A DNA stretch of 10,518 nucleotides from Fibrobacteres bacterium CG2_30_45_31 (GCA_001873075.1 MNYL01000140.1:1-10518), one strand, 5' to 3'; counted from the first letter of the stretch, positions 1 to 7,325 are shown. Notes: generated by a model not told the origin, from the sequence alone. A program made the numbers and translations.

Positions 1-269
1 AACGGCATCACAAAAATCGTTTGCTTCGCCCAGACTTTTTAATCGAAGTCGCCCGCGTACTCAAACCGGGGAAGCGTTTATTCTACTGGGGCACAGACCA
101 TGCAGAATACAACGAAGTGGCACTTGATATATTCGACAATTTCACCGGTGCTACCGTCACACAACGAAATATCGCAGAACCCACGGAAGGCATCATGACC
201 AATTTCGAAAAAAAGTACCGCAAGGAAGGACGACCTATCTACCGTAGCGTTATCGTTTTTGAGAAATAA
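1..269 (+). CDS. trmB: tRNA (guanine-N7-)-methyltransferase, C-terminal part (5' end outside window)
   Basis: The reading frame is open from base 3 to the stop at 267-269, so the gene starts upstream of the window. TrmB uses S-adenosylmethionine to methylate G46 in the variable loop of tRNAs in the cytoplasm. The visible part begins RHHKNRLLRPDFL, the end of the TrmB motif KxRHxKRRL, followed by the conserved 'ARVLKPG..LFY.TD' strand and the family's C-terminal TNFEKKYRKEGRPIY segment, where T-x-FE and the G-x-P-I region contribute to tRNA binding in characterised TrmB proteins. A TTG at position 21 could be mistaken for a start, but family homology continues upstream of it. The stop lies 13 bp before recN, which suggests co-transcription. 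Identification is from motif recall; the upstream SAM-binding half cannot be seen. Confidence 0.88.
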   Translation, partial: RHHKNRLLRPDFLIEVARVLKPGKRLFYWGTDHAEYNEVALDIFDNFTGATVTQRNIAEPTEGIMTNFEKKYRKEGRPIYRSVIVFEK

Positions 270-282
270 TTAAATTATCACT

Positions 283-1941
283 ATGTTAAAGCAACTGTCT
301 ATTCATGATTTCACGTTAATAGCCGAATGCACCATCCATTTTGGCCCTGGATTCTCCGCCATTACCGGTGAAACAGGTGCAGGAAAATCGGTTCTCATGA
401 AGGCCCTCCGCGTCGCTTGCGGAGATAAAACCACCGCCACAATGATTCGCAACGATGCAGAAAAAGCATGGGTGGAAGCGACGTTTGAAATATCCAATAA
501 TCCCGCAATCAAAAAGTTATTGGAATCCCTGGAAATTGATGCCGATGAAGAATTGGTGATCCATAGAGATATTCTGTCTGGAGGCAAAAGTCGTTGCCGC
601 ATCAACGGAACTCTGGTCACACAAAATGACTTACAAACTCTCGGCGATGCGCTTGTACAAATGCATGGGCAAAGTGATCAGCTTCTTTTGCGGGATGTGC
701 ATACCCAGCAACAAATGCTCGATAATTTCTGTGGAAATACAGAGACCCTCGCCGAATATGGTGAATCCTGGGTTCTTTGGAACAAACTAAAAACAAAACG
801 CGCTACCACAGAAGAAAATACTCAAACGCTCTCTGAACAAAAAGAATTTTTGAGTTTCCAATTTGAAGAACTGACCAAAGCTAATTTGAAAGTTGGCGAA
901 GAAGAAGAACTGGAAGAGAAAACCGCTCAAGCCGCTCGCGGAGAAACACAACAACGTTTTCTCACGGAGTTACGCCAAATTATGGATGGCGAAAACGGAT
1001 TAATGAATCAATTCCAGATGTTTCAAGGAAAAACGCGCCAACTCGCCGCCAAAATTTCAGAATACGAAGAATGGAATCAAAAAATTACCGAGATCATAGA
1101 TCCCCTGAAAGAGATCGAATATTCTTTACGCAAAGCAGAGTCTCATTCGATCATCAACCCCGCAGAAATAGACAAGGCTAATGGACGACTGGCGTTGATT
1201 CAGCGTCTCAAAAGAAAATATCGCACGGATGTTCCTGGGCTAATAGAATTACGCGATCGTCGCCAAGTAGAACTCGCGAGCTTGGATAATTTGGATGCCG
1301 ATTTAGAAGAACTTGAACGTCAAATTAAAAAAGCAGAAGGCGAATTAATTCGTTTAGCAAGCACACTCTCCCAGTCTCGCAAAGCAGGAGCAGGGAAACT
1401 GGATGTTGCTGTAGAAAGACACTTACACGAGCTCGGAATGCCCAAAGCAAGATTCAAGACCGCTCTGGATAAAGGGGAACTCTCCCCCACCGGTTTTGAT
1501 AAAATTGAGTTCCGCATTGCCCCCAACCCTGGCGAAGGAGATAAATCACTTCGGCTTGCTGTTTCTGGTGGTGAACTTTCGCGCGTTCTCCTCGCATTTA
1601 AATCCGTCATGGCGGATCTTGATAAAATTCCATTACTCGTTTTCGATGAAGTCGATTCTGGAATCAGCGGCGAAATCGGAAATAAAATTGGCGAGGCACT
1701 TCGGCAAATCGGCAAATATCATCAAGTCCTCACCATCACCCATCTTCACCAGGTAGCAAGCCGTGCGACGGGTCATTTGGCGGTAAAAAAAGCAGAAATT
1801 GAGGGTAGAACCTATTCTACGGTCCAATCACTCTCCCCTGAAGAACGTATCTTAGAACTATCACGCATGCTCGGGGATGCAAAATCAGTGACAGTCCAAG
1901 CTCATGCGAAAGAACTTCTGGAGGAAAATTATGCCTCTTAG
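283..1941 (+). CDS. recN: DNA repair ATPase RecN
   Basis: This is a full-length RecN of 552 aa, the usual size. RecN is an SMC-like ATPase that acts at DNA double-strand breaks with the RecA recombination pathway. The N-terminal ATPase half has the Walker A motif GETGAGKS at residues 29-36 and the RecN-typical 'MHGQSDQ' near residue 127. The middle (about 155-350) is charged, Glu/Lys-rich and coiled-coil-like, broken by the usual linker. The C-terminal half has the ABC signature SGGELSR at residues 428-434, Walker B LLVFDEVDSGI from residue 451 (catalytic D455/E456), and the ITHLHQVAS switch region. The ATG at 283 fits the family start (MLKQLSIHDF); the upstream sequence is A/T-rich with no clear Shine-Dalgarno. 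The next gene overlaps its last 11 bases. No SOS box was identified upstream, so regulation cannot be read from the window. Confidence 0.97.
   Translation: MLKQLSIHDFTLIAECTIHFGPGFSAITGETGAGKSVLMKALRVACGDKTTATMIRNDAEKAWVEATFEISNNPAIKKLLESLEIDADEELVIHRDILSGGKSRCRINGTLVTQNDLQTLGDALVQMHGQSDQLLLRDVHTQQQMLDNFCGNTETLAEYGESWVLWNKLKTKRATTEENTQTLSEQKEFLSFQFEELTKANLKVGEEEELEEKTAQAARGETQQRFLTELRQIMDGENGLMNQFQMFQGKTRQLAAKISEYEEWNQKITEIIDPLKEIEYSLRKAESHSIINPAEIDKANGRLALIQRLKRKYRTDVPGLIELRDRRQVELASLDNLDADLEELERQIKKAEGELIRLASTLSQSRKAGAGKLDVAVERHLHELGMPKARFKTALDKGELSPTGFDKIEFRIAPNPGEGDKSLRLAVSGGELSRVLLAFKSVMADLDKIPLLVFDEVDSGISGEIGNKIGEALRQIGKYHQVLTITHLHQVASRATGHLAVKKAEIEGRTYSTVQSLSPEERILELSRMLGDAKSVTVQAHAKELLEENYAS
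1920..1924 (+). promoter_or_regulatory. Ribosome binding site inside recN that sets the pgsA start
   Basis: GGAGG sits 6 nt before the ATG at 1931, inside the last codons of recN. It is the strongest Shine-Dalgarno in this operon and decides between the ATG at 1904 and the one at 1931. Confidence 0.8.
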
Positions 1942-3088
1942 CAAAATGCTGAATCTCAGAATGCGGGGCCGCGTCTGGCGCATTATCAGAGCCTTTATTT
2001 TTGTCCCTATCTTTTACTTTATCTGGACCGAGAACAATATCCCCGCGGCAGGGTGCATTGCAATGGCACTCATCATGAGTTGGATTAACAACTACCAACT
2101 TCGTGTTCAGGAAATTGAAGAACCTTATTACCAACTTTGGATGAGCGTCGTGGAAGGGTTGCTCTCCCTTGCTGTGATGTCAAGCATTCTTATTCGTGAT
2201 CTTATTAAAAATGACGAACTCGAAAAAGTGCTTACAGTGGGTTGTGCCTTCCTCCTTATTCGACTGATCAGCCACACCCTTTTTTCTCTTGGAATTTTAC
2301 GCGAAGGGAAAAAACTCCCCGGAAGGCGAACTTGGGGAAAACTTGCCAATATGAGTATTACACTCACGATGGGTGTCTATGTACTCGATTTGGAACACTA
2401 TATGCAAATTTGCATGGTCGCGAGTATTCTTTTGATGCTCGCCTCAGGTATTGCTTTTACTTATTGGTATTACCGAGACCCGGAACACAGGAAGCCTCTC
2501 TCCGTGGCAAGCCAACTCACCATGACGCGTATTGTGCTCACACCCGTATTCCTTTGGGTTTTCTTTTACGATAATGATCTAGACTACAGCAATAACCACC
2601 TCATTTTCAAAATTCTCGCATTGGTCATGATTCTTGGATTTATGCTCACCGATTTTTTAGATGGCTACTTAGCGCGCAAAATGGGAGATGTTTCCACATT
2701 AGGTAAATACCTCGATCCTTTTTCTGATAAGATTTCAAATATGACTGTATTTCTCTGCTTCATCGCCACAGGTTATTCACCCGTGTGGATGGTCGCCTTG
2801 ATTTACTTCCGTGAAGCGAGTGTCGAAACATTACGAACGCTTGCGGCATCAGAAAATATTATTATGCCGGCAAGACGGAGTGGCAAATGGAAAACGGCCA
2901 TTCAAGGAATGGGCATCGTCATTATTTTAACACTCGCCATTGATCCTGTACAAATGTTAATTCCGCACTTTGCCGCAATATGGAAATATTTGCCCACTAT
3001 TATCATGGGAATCATTACGACTATTACCCTAATCAGTGGCATTGACTATTTTATGGCATCAAAACATATTCTTAAGAAATTCGTCTAA
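1931..3088 (+). CDS. pgsA: CDP-alcohol phosphatidyltransferase, PgsA-like, with extra N-terminal membrane domain
   Basis: Members transfer a phosphatidyl group from CDP-diacylglycerol to an alcohol in the inner membrane; with glycerol-3-phosphate the product is phosphatidylglycerophosphate. The diagnostic motif DG(x2)AR(x8)G(x3)D(x3)D is intact: D244, G245, A248, R249, G258, D262, D266, which bind metal and substrate. I chose the ATG at 1931 because GGAGG lies at 1920-1924, 6 nt upstream; an in-frame ATG at 1904 lacks this site. The start overlaps recN by 11 bp, so the two are probably translationally coupled. The protein is 385 aa, about twice a normal PgsA: residues 1 to about 180 form several hydrophobic segments, and the catalytic domain (SQLTMTRIVLTPVFL onward) fills the rest. 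The exact alcohol substrate is inferred, so the gene symbol is tentative; another CDP-alcohol transferase is possible. Confidence 0.85.
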   Translation: MPLSKMLNLRMRGRVWRIIRAFIFVPIFYFIWTENNIPAAGCIAMALIMSWINNYQLRVQEIEEPYYQLWMSVVEGLLSLAVMSSILIRDLIKNDELEKVLTVGCAFLLIRLISHTLFSLGILREGKKLPGRRTWGKLANMSITLTMGVYVLDLEHYMQICMVASILLMLASGIAFTYWYYRDPEHRKPLSVASQLTMTRIVLTPVFLWVFFYDNDLDYSNNHLIFKILALVMILGFMLTDFLDGYLARKMGDVSTLGKYLDPFSDKISNMTVFLCFIATGYSPVWMVALIYFREASVETLRTLAASENIIMPARRSGKWKTAIQGMGIVIILTLAIDPVQMLIPHFAAIWKYLPTIIMGIITTITLISGIDYFMASKHILKKFV

Positions 3089-3105
3089 CTCCTTGAAATG
3101 AAAGG

Positions 3106-3137
3106 AAAAAGGCCCTTGCCAAAGGCAGGGGCTATTT
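3106..3137 (+). terminator. Probable terminator of the trmB-recN-pgsA operon
   Basis: GGCCCTTGCC and GGCAGGGGCT pair around an AAA loop (10 bp with two G-T wobbles), preceded by an A-run and followed only by ATTTCT, so the U-tract is poor. It begins 18 bases after the pgsA stop. The same bases appear to overlap the -35 region of the tRNA promoter. Confidence 0.5.
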
Positions 3138-3144
3138 CTATATA
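3116..3144 (+). promoter_or_regulatory. Candidate sigma-70-type promoter of the tRNA gene
   Basis: A TTGCCA hexamer (3116-3121) and a TATATA hexamer (3139-3144) are separated by 17 bp. Transcription would start near 3151, giving a leader of about 9 nt before the tRNA. The fit is visible in the sequence; its activity is inferred. Confidence 0.5.
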
Positions 3145-3159
3145 TGGGTCACACCTCGA

Positions 3160-3233
<74 letters not shown>

Positions 3234-3240
3234 TAGAACA

Positions 3241-3276
3241 AAAAAAGAGATTTCTGTAAGGAAGTCTCTTTTTTTT
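3241..3276 (+). terminator. Strong intrinsic terminator after tRNA-fMet, probably bidirectional
   Basis: AAAAAAGAGATTTC (3241-3254) pairs with GAAGTCTCTTTTTT over 14 bp with one T-G wobble and a 6-nt loop, ending in eight T's (3269-3276). On the - strand the A-run becomes a T-run, so the same hairpin could also stop transcription arriving from the protease gene. Confidence 0.88.
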
Positions 3277-3285
3277 GTATTCGAA

Positions 3286-3308
3286 AACCACCCGTTTAGC
3301 GGGTGGTT
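3286..3308. repeat. Perfect 9-bp hairpin, possible end of an IS200/IS605-type element
   Basis: AACCACCCG and CGGGTGGTT flank the 5-nt loop TTTAG. The core CCACCC...GGGTGG resembles the hairpin at 3492-3508. On the - strand it is followed by TTTT and could act as a weak terminator for the protease gene. Assignment to an IS end is inferred from the type of subterminal palindrome that family uses. Confidence 0.5.
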
Positions 3309-3482
3309 CCGTATAAGCCTTCTGGCGATCCTTAGTGACACAAGAAATTCCTTCGAGTAAATTCGGAATGCGGTCTGCCAACTGCATCACGACTCAAAGG
3401 AATTTCAAAATGAAGCTATAAAGAAATTAGCTCACACGAGCTGGAAATTCTTCGAACTGTTCCTGTGGCTCGGTCATGGAAA

Positions 3483-3526
3483 GTAAACGACCACCCCTAA
3501 AAGGGGTGACGTGAATAGGCCCCCAT
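3483..3526 (+). repeat. 44-nt direct repeat, left copy
   Basis: These 44 bases are identical and in the same orientation to 9457-9500. They contain the hairpin CACCCC-TAAAA-GGGGTG. This copy stops at AGGCCCCCAT and then diverges, so it lacks the second half of the GGCCCCC/GGGGGCT hairpin seen in the right copy. The repeat lies 20 bases past the protease stop codon. Confidence 0.93.
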
Positions 3527-3545
3527 CCAAATTATCGCCTGCTAG

Positions 3546-4947
3546 TTAATCTTGACGTTGTTGATTATTGCGACCTAACAAGTCAAATCGCTCTGATCTA
3601 TGGTCAAAGTTTGATGCACCCATGGCTTCATTTTTAAGAATCATGGTTGTTCCACTTGACGAGCTGATTGTTGTTGAACTAGAACTTGAACCTGGTCCTT
3701 CCATGGTAAAAGTGATTGTACCAGCCGGATTACCAATTTGAGTAATTCGCAAACCTGACTCTGTGTTGTCATACCACAGCGGATTGATTAGGGTGCTTTG
3801 AGTGTATTCATTGAATAGATCATAAGCATGGCCGGGCTCAGGAACCATGCTGGCAAGTAATTCGTTACCTCCATCGGCTTCGATAACCCTTAGTCGTAAA
3901 TGTTCTGGACTAGAATTTCCTTGTTCTGCAAGGTTGTAATGGAAAACTAAGAGTCCCATTGACCCTGATAAATAGGACCAGCGCTTCCATCCTCCTTTCA
4001 CGTAAGACCAAAAATAACCTTCATCGCTATTCGAAGGATTCTTAAAAATATACCCGTTCGATGAGTTCGTTGTCTCGGCACTGAAAATGGTACTGCTTAC
4101 GTCATTGAGAGGAATCCAACCTTGGTCGGCTCGAAAGAAGTCATTTGGCGAAACGGGTGCTTTTGGGCTGTTGGCAGTTCCACTTCCCATCGCGCAATAG
4201 TCTCCGAAGTAGTAAAGATCAGGCCAGCCGAAAATCATATGACCGCTTTCATGAACAAAGGTCCCCAAAGAAAATGTTGATGCTAAATTTGTCATCTCGT
4301 ATCGAACAAGGAGAATGCTGTCCTTTACTTGACCAACATGTCCTGCGTGGGGCCATAGTCCCTTGGCCCAGGCTTTCGGAGTGCCTACGTACACAATATT
4401 AATTGCATCCGCATAACTATCTCCTTCAAAATCATAATGGCAATAATCGAGAGAATCATCAAAGAATGTCAATACTTCGTTGAGTAAGGAATCAGATCCC
4501 ACATAGTTTATTCCACTATTCAAATCTTCATACCATGCCTTAGTGTGTTTGGCGCGATAATATCCGAACACGTCGTTCTTATAGTCGAATTGTCCGAGAT
4601 ACATCTAGGTAGTAATCGCGTATAGAGTCATCACAATTATTGACATAAAATCCTGGTTGATTAAGCCAATTCCAAACTTCCTGTTTGGTAAAAACGGCTG
4701 AATTGTCGCTAAAATCAACGAGAAGGGTTAATCCAGTATAGACTCCCTTTGGGCTTGCATAAATGCCTAAGCCAGTAGTGGTGCTTGTGACTTTGGTTAA
4801 AACCTTATGAGAGTGTTGCCGTTCAGGAAATGCTTCCGCAGGCCATTCATTCAGGGTTTCTCCATCCCATACAATGGTTGCATAGATGCTGGATGCCATG
4901 CATAAGAGAATTGAAATGTTTGCAATAACAAGTGTTTTATGCTTCAT
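3546..4947 (-). pseudogene. Secreted M6-family metalloprotease, broken by a frameshift
   Basis: Two - strand frames join into one M6 (immune inhibitor A-like) zinc protease of about 466 aa. The first (4947 to 4579) has a signal peptide (MKHKTLVIANISILLCMASS) and the M6 N-terminal region up to DSIRDYYLDVS. The second, in another frame, resumes with GQFDYKNDVFGYYRAKH, the exact family continuation. The switch is near 4596, where one extra base (or two missing) breaks the frame. The catalytic zinc motif HESGH is encoded at 4239-4253 and is followed by the M6-typical GWPDLY. After the catalytic domain come a serine-rich linker and a short RFDLLGR segment that looks like the start of a Fibrobacter-type sorting tail, cut off after about a dozen residues. 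Without correction the product lacks the catalytic part. A second, shorter stub of the same gene start lies at 7456-7677. A sequencing error could also explain the frameshift. Confidence 0.85.
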
Positions 4948-5029
4948 GGGAGCTCTTTGTTCGAAGGGTATTACTTACAAGTTAATGTTATAATATGAAC
5001 ATGAAGCAATGATAAACTCATATATGATG

Positions 5030-5052
5030 ATAAATGTTCACAAACTGTTTAC
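5030..5052. promoter_or_regulatory. Candidate operator, left copy
   Basis: This 23-nt stretch is identical at 7765-7787 although the surrounding intergenic DNA has diverged. It holds two half-sites, TGTTCAC and TGTTTAC, whose starts are 11 bp apart, about one helical turn. It lies between the protease start and the regulator stub. Its role as an operator is inferred. Confidence 0.45.
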
Positions 5053-5096
5053 CTAAAAAGACATAATAATTGGAGAAAAGAGTACCTTTGGGATAT

Positions 5097-5147
5097 GGCT
5101 ATATAGACTACCAGATCTTTCTTCAAGATTACTACGCAAAACGGAAG
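5097..5147 (+). pseudogene. Stub of a TIGR02147 regulator gene
   Basis: The bases encode GYIDYQIFLQDYYAKRK, matching GYMDYRIFLRDYYAKRK of the intact regulator at 7832, then V and a stop at 5151-5153. Relative to the intact copy, 19 bp including the start codon are missing between two ATG triplets, so no in-frame start remains. Upstream, the sequence GTACCTTTGGGATATG still matches the leader of the intact gene. Homology ends at 5147, directly before the 3' flank of the FISUMP operon. Confidence 0.85.
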
Positions 5148-5191
5148 GTGTAATTGGTATGCCCAATCTCACTCCGTTCATCTGGTCACCA

Positions 5192-6007
5192 TTAATCCTT
5201 AATGCATCTAACAGAGAAACCACTGAACTCTCTTGTGCCAAAGTTGGATAATGATTTACTATCGAAGAACAAACTCCAATAGTTGCCAATGATACCTGCA
5301 GCAGTTTCTGTCGAACTCCACCAGTAACCGTAACTCCCGATATTGACGAACGATCCATTATCATCACGCTTGCCACTTGGAACGGATGAATACCCACTTC
5401 TATTATTTAAAGATGGATTATGACCAATCGAACCATTTTGTGAAGATGTATTCCAGCCCGAAGTGCTAGCCATGGATTTTGCAATTTTATCGTCGGTTGT
5501 GGTACCATCGAAATTGTAACCGCCAGCAATAAGATATGTTTGCAACGCTGTCCACTCGGTATCATTGGGTACATTCCAACCTGTTGGGCAAAGTTTTCCT
5601 GTGTTTACAGCGAACCAATTATATAGTCGACCGTTGGTTTTAATGGTATCGATATTGGTGGTGTTATTATAAGCACAAGAGGCTCCCGTAGTCAAAGCAA
5701 TCCAAGCGGTTTCGCTCGTTTCATTTGGTATTGTTGTGCCATCGTTATATTTGGTGACTTTTAAATTCTCCGCCATCCATGTTTGACTACCTAGAGCAAT
5801 TGTTTTATAGATATTGCTTTCAATATCAGTCACGCTTCCATAAGTTATTGGAGGTAGAATAACTTTGTGAAAAACAATGCTATCAATCATGGATGTAGCA
5901 CGCTTGCATATTACGATTCCATCACGATATATATATAAACTGTCTTGTGCATTGACTATGCCACTTGTCATGGCTACGCCTACAAATAGTGCTAATATCT
6001 TTTTCAT
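5192..6007 (-). CDS. Secreted FISUMP-domain protein (first, promoter-distal)
   Basis: The protein is 271 aa from the ATG at 6007; an upstream in-frame ATG at 6085 would lie inside the preceding gene and hide the signal peptide. Residues 1-20 (MKKILALFVGVAMTSGIVNA) are a signal peptide with likely cleavage before Q21. Residues 21-48 form a short module (LYIYRDG...IDSIVF) shared with its neighbour. From about residue 60 to the end is a FISUMP domain: GSQTWMAENLKVTKYNDGT, a central YNWFAVNTGKLCPTGW...PNDTEW block, WWSSTE, and the closing SVRCIKD. The fold is related to formylglycine-enzyme/C-type-lectin-like sequences, but the role of FISUMP proteins is unknown; export to the cell surface is inferred. 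It follows its paralogue by 16 bp, so the two are an operon. No clear terminator lies after it. Confidence 0.9.
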   Translation of the reverse strand: MKKILALFVGVAMTSGIVNAQDSLYIYRDGIVICKRATSMIDSIVFHKVILPPITYGSVTDIESNIYKTIALGSQTWMAENLKVTKYNDGTTIPNETSETAWIALTTGASCAYNNTTNIDTIKTNGRLYNWFAVNTGKLCPTGWNVPNDTEWTALQTYLIAGGYNFDGTTTDDKIAKSMASTSGWNTSSQNGSIGHNPSLNNRSGYSSVPSGKRDDNGSFVNIGSYGYWWSSTETAAGIIGNYWSLFFDSKSLSNFGTREFSGFSVRCIKD

Positions 6008-6023
6008 GATTTTCTCTTTGAAA

Positions 6024-6800
6024 TTAATCCTTAAGACACCGAACGGAAACTCCAGTACGTTTTTCCACACCCCCACCAATATCAAGATATTTGGAAAAAT
6101 ACGACATACTAATCAAATAAGCATTCGGAAGATTTATCTCAGTGGTAACCCACCATCTAGCATCCGTCCCAAAAGCACCATATGTCGCAGTCCAGTTACG
6201 ATACCCACCAGGAAGAGCAGAAAAACCGCTTATGTTATTGGCGGATAGATTGTCGCCTGGACTTCCAGGATTCGGCCACCCCGCCCATCCAGTAGTAGCG
6301 GCCAAGGCTTGAGGTACACTACCATAAGTAACACCAACATAACTGTTTAATGTTGTCCATTCAGAATCATTTGGCGCATGCCAACCCGTGGGGCAAAGTT
6401 TTCCTGTGTTTACAGCAAACCAATTATATAACCTGCCATAAGAATTAATCGTATCCGCATCGACAGTATTGTTATAAGTACAATATGCTCCGGTGCTCAG
6501 AGTAGTCCATACCGCACTATCAGTAACTAAGGGTATTGCGGTACCATCGTTATATTTGGTAACTCTTAAGTTCGCAGCCATCCAAGTTTGAGTTCCAATG
6601 ACTACTGTCTTATAATGATTATTTTCCACATCAGTCAAGTTGCCATAAATTTCTGCATTATAAAACACCATGCTGTCTATTCCGTCAGTAGCTAACTTAT
6701 TAACGACTAAACCTTCATGATAGATGTACAAGCTGTCTTGTGCGTTGCTGATGCCGCCCAACAGGGTTATGCCAATCACTAAAAATGCTAGTTTTTTCAT
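6024..6800 (-). CDS. Secreted FISUMP-domain protein (second, promoter-proximal paralogue)
   Basis: The protein is 258 aa. Residues 1-20 (MKKLAFLVIGITLLGGISNA) are a signal peptide, followed by the LYIYHEG...IDSMVF module and a full FISUMP domain: GTQTWMAANLRVTKYNDGT, YNWFAVNTGKLCPTGW...PNDSEW, a GGYRN turn, and the final SVRCLKD. It is a clear tandem paralogue of the gene after it; a 40-bp patch (6391-6430 against 5586-5625) differs at only one base, while other parts have diverged. The start codon is 6 bp after the stop of the sorting-domain gene upstream, which points to one transcript of three genes. Conserved cysteines include the one in KLCPTGW and the one in SVRC. Biochemical function is unknown; cell-surface location is inferred. 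Confidence 0.9.
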   Translation of the reverse strand: MKKLAFLVIGITLLGGISNAQDSLYIYHEGLVVNKLATDGIDSMVFYNAEIYGNLTDVENNHYKTVVIGTQTWMAANLRVTKYNDGTAIPLVTDSAVWTTLSTGAYCTYNNTVDADTINSYGRLYNWFAVNTGKLCPTGWHAPNDSEWTTLNSYVGVTYGSVPQALAATTGWAGWPNPGSPGDNLSANNISGFSALPGGYRNWTATYGAFGTDARWWVTTEINLPNAYLISMSYFSKYLDIGGGVEKRTGVSVRCLKD

Positions 6801-6806
6801 GTGTTT

Positions 6807-7325
6807 TTACTTTATATGTTTAATAACGGGCCTACTTTCTGCCCCATTGCTTACGATATATAAGCCCTCAGGTAACTCGGAGATATTAAATTTCACATTA
6901 TTTTCGCCTTTGGTATTTTCGTGCGCTTGTGTTAGAATAATTTTACCTTGCATGTTAATTATGCGTATTTGCACCATCTCATATTTTGTGGCTTGGTAAC
7001 TTATTTGTAGTTCTTCACTTGCAGGACTAAGAAATAGTTTGAGACAGTTCCTCTCTTGCTTTTTTACTTTAGGAATGGCGGTTATAGTATAGTCGGTAAA
7101 GCTTAAGAAACGAATATTACTCAAAGCATAGCTTTGCGGTGTGGCATTTGGCTTTGTTACAACTACGCTATCTGTGGGAAAGGTTAGTTTTTGGATGCCA
7201 CTCAATGAATAAACTGTTTGTGTGCCATCTTTCAATTTCACATACAGCTGTGCTTGTGCTTGCAACTCTGCGATTCCAATACATAAAAAGAGAATTGCGC
7301 ATGATTGTAATTTTCCATATTCCAT
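6807..7325 (-). CDS. Exported protein with type IX-like C-terminal sorting domain
   Basis: The protein is 172 aa. The first 25 or so residues (MEYGKLQSCAILFLCIGIAE...) look like a signal peptide. The middle contains two short repeats of the type 'y.Ls.I..LtF', at YSLSGIQKLTF and YALSNIRFLSF, a module found in small exported proteins of Bacteroidota and relatives. The last ~70 residues match a type A sorting domain of type IX secretion: a beta-rich segment with VQIRIINMQGKIIL, the NISELPEGLYIV motif and a basic end (IKHIK). Such tails direct export through the outer membrane and anchoring. It is the first gene of a - strand operon with the two FISUMP genes, 6 bp before the next start. The ATG at 7325 has only GGAAAA upstream. 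Its function beyond export is not recognisable. Confidence 0.75.
   Translation of the reverse strand: MEYGKLQSCAILFLCIGIAELQAQAQLYVKLKDGTQTVYSLSGIQKLTFPTDSVVVTKPNATPQSYALSNIRFLSFTDYTITAIPKVKKQERNCLKLFLSPASEELQISYQATKYEMVQIRIINMQGKIILTQAHENTKGENNVKFNISELPEGLYIVSNGAESRPVIKHIK

Larger units (their letters stand above)
3286..3526 (+). mobile_element. Decayed IS200/IS605-like or palindrome-associated element without transposase
   Basis: This 241-bp gene-free stretch is packed with secondary structure. It has a terminal hairpin at 3286-3308, a 13/14-bp inverted repeat at 3344-3357 / 3393-3406, a small hairpin AGCTC-ACAC-GAGCT at 3429-3442 and a hairpin CACCCC-TAAAA-GGGGTG at 3492-3508. Similar palindromes near both ends are what single-strand-transposing IS200/IS605 elements and their transposase-free derivatives show. 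Two frames run into the right hairpin (one ending VARSWKVNDHP-stop, the other CGSVMESKRPPLKG), as expected if the 3' end of a tnpB-like gene once overlapped it, but neither is long enough to prove this. The last 44 nt recur at 9457-9500, so the right part is certainly a repeat. The element type is inference. Confidence 0.4.

Noticed and set aside
3286..3526. CRISPR array
   Set aside because: There are hairpins and one repeat shared with a distant site, but no series of regularly spaced repeats.
4579..4604. Programmed frameshift in the protease
   Set aside because: No slippery heptamer, stimulatory pseudoknot or Shine-Dalgarno-like stimulator is evident at the junction, and the neighbouring second copy is plainly a decaying gene, so mutation or read error is more likely.
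5153..5167. Hairpin ATTGG-TATGC-CCAAT as terminator of the FISUMP operon
   Set aside because: The stem is only 5 bp, A/T-rich at its ends, and no T-run follows on the - strand.
5053..5397. A 114-aa gene on the - strand overlapping the end of the FISUMP gene
   Set aside because: It is an alternative frame of the FISUMP coding sequence and of the regulator stub, with no family resemblance.
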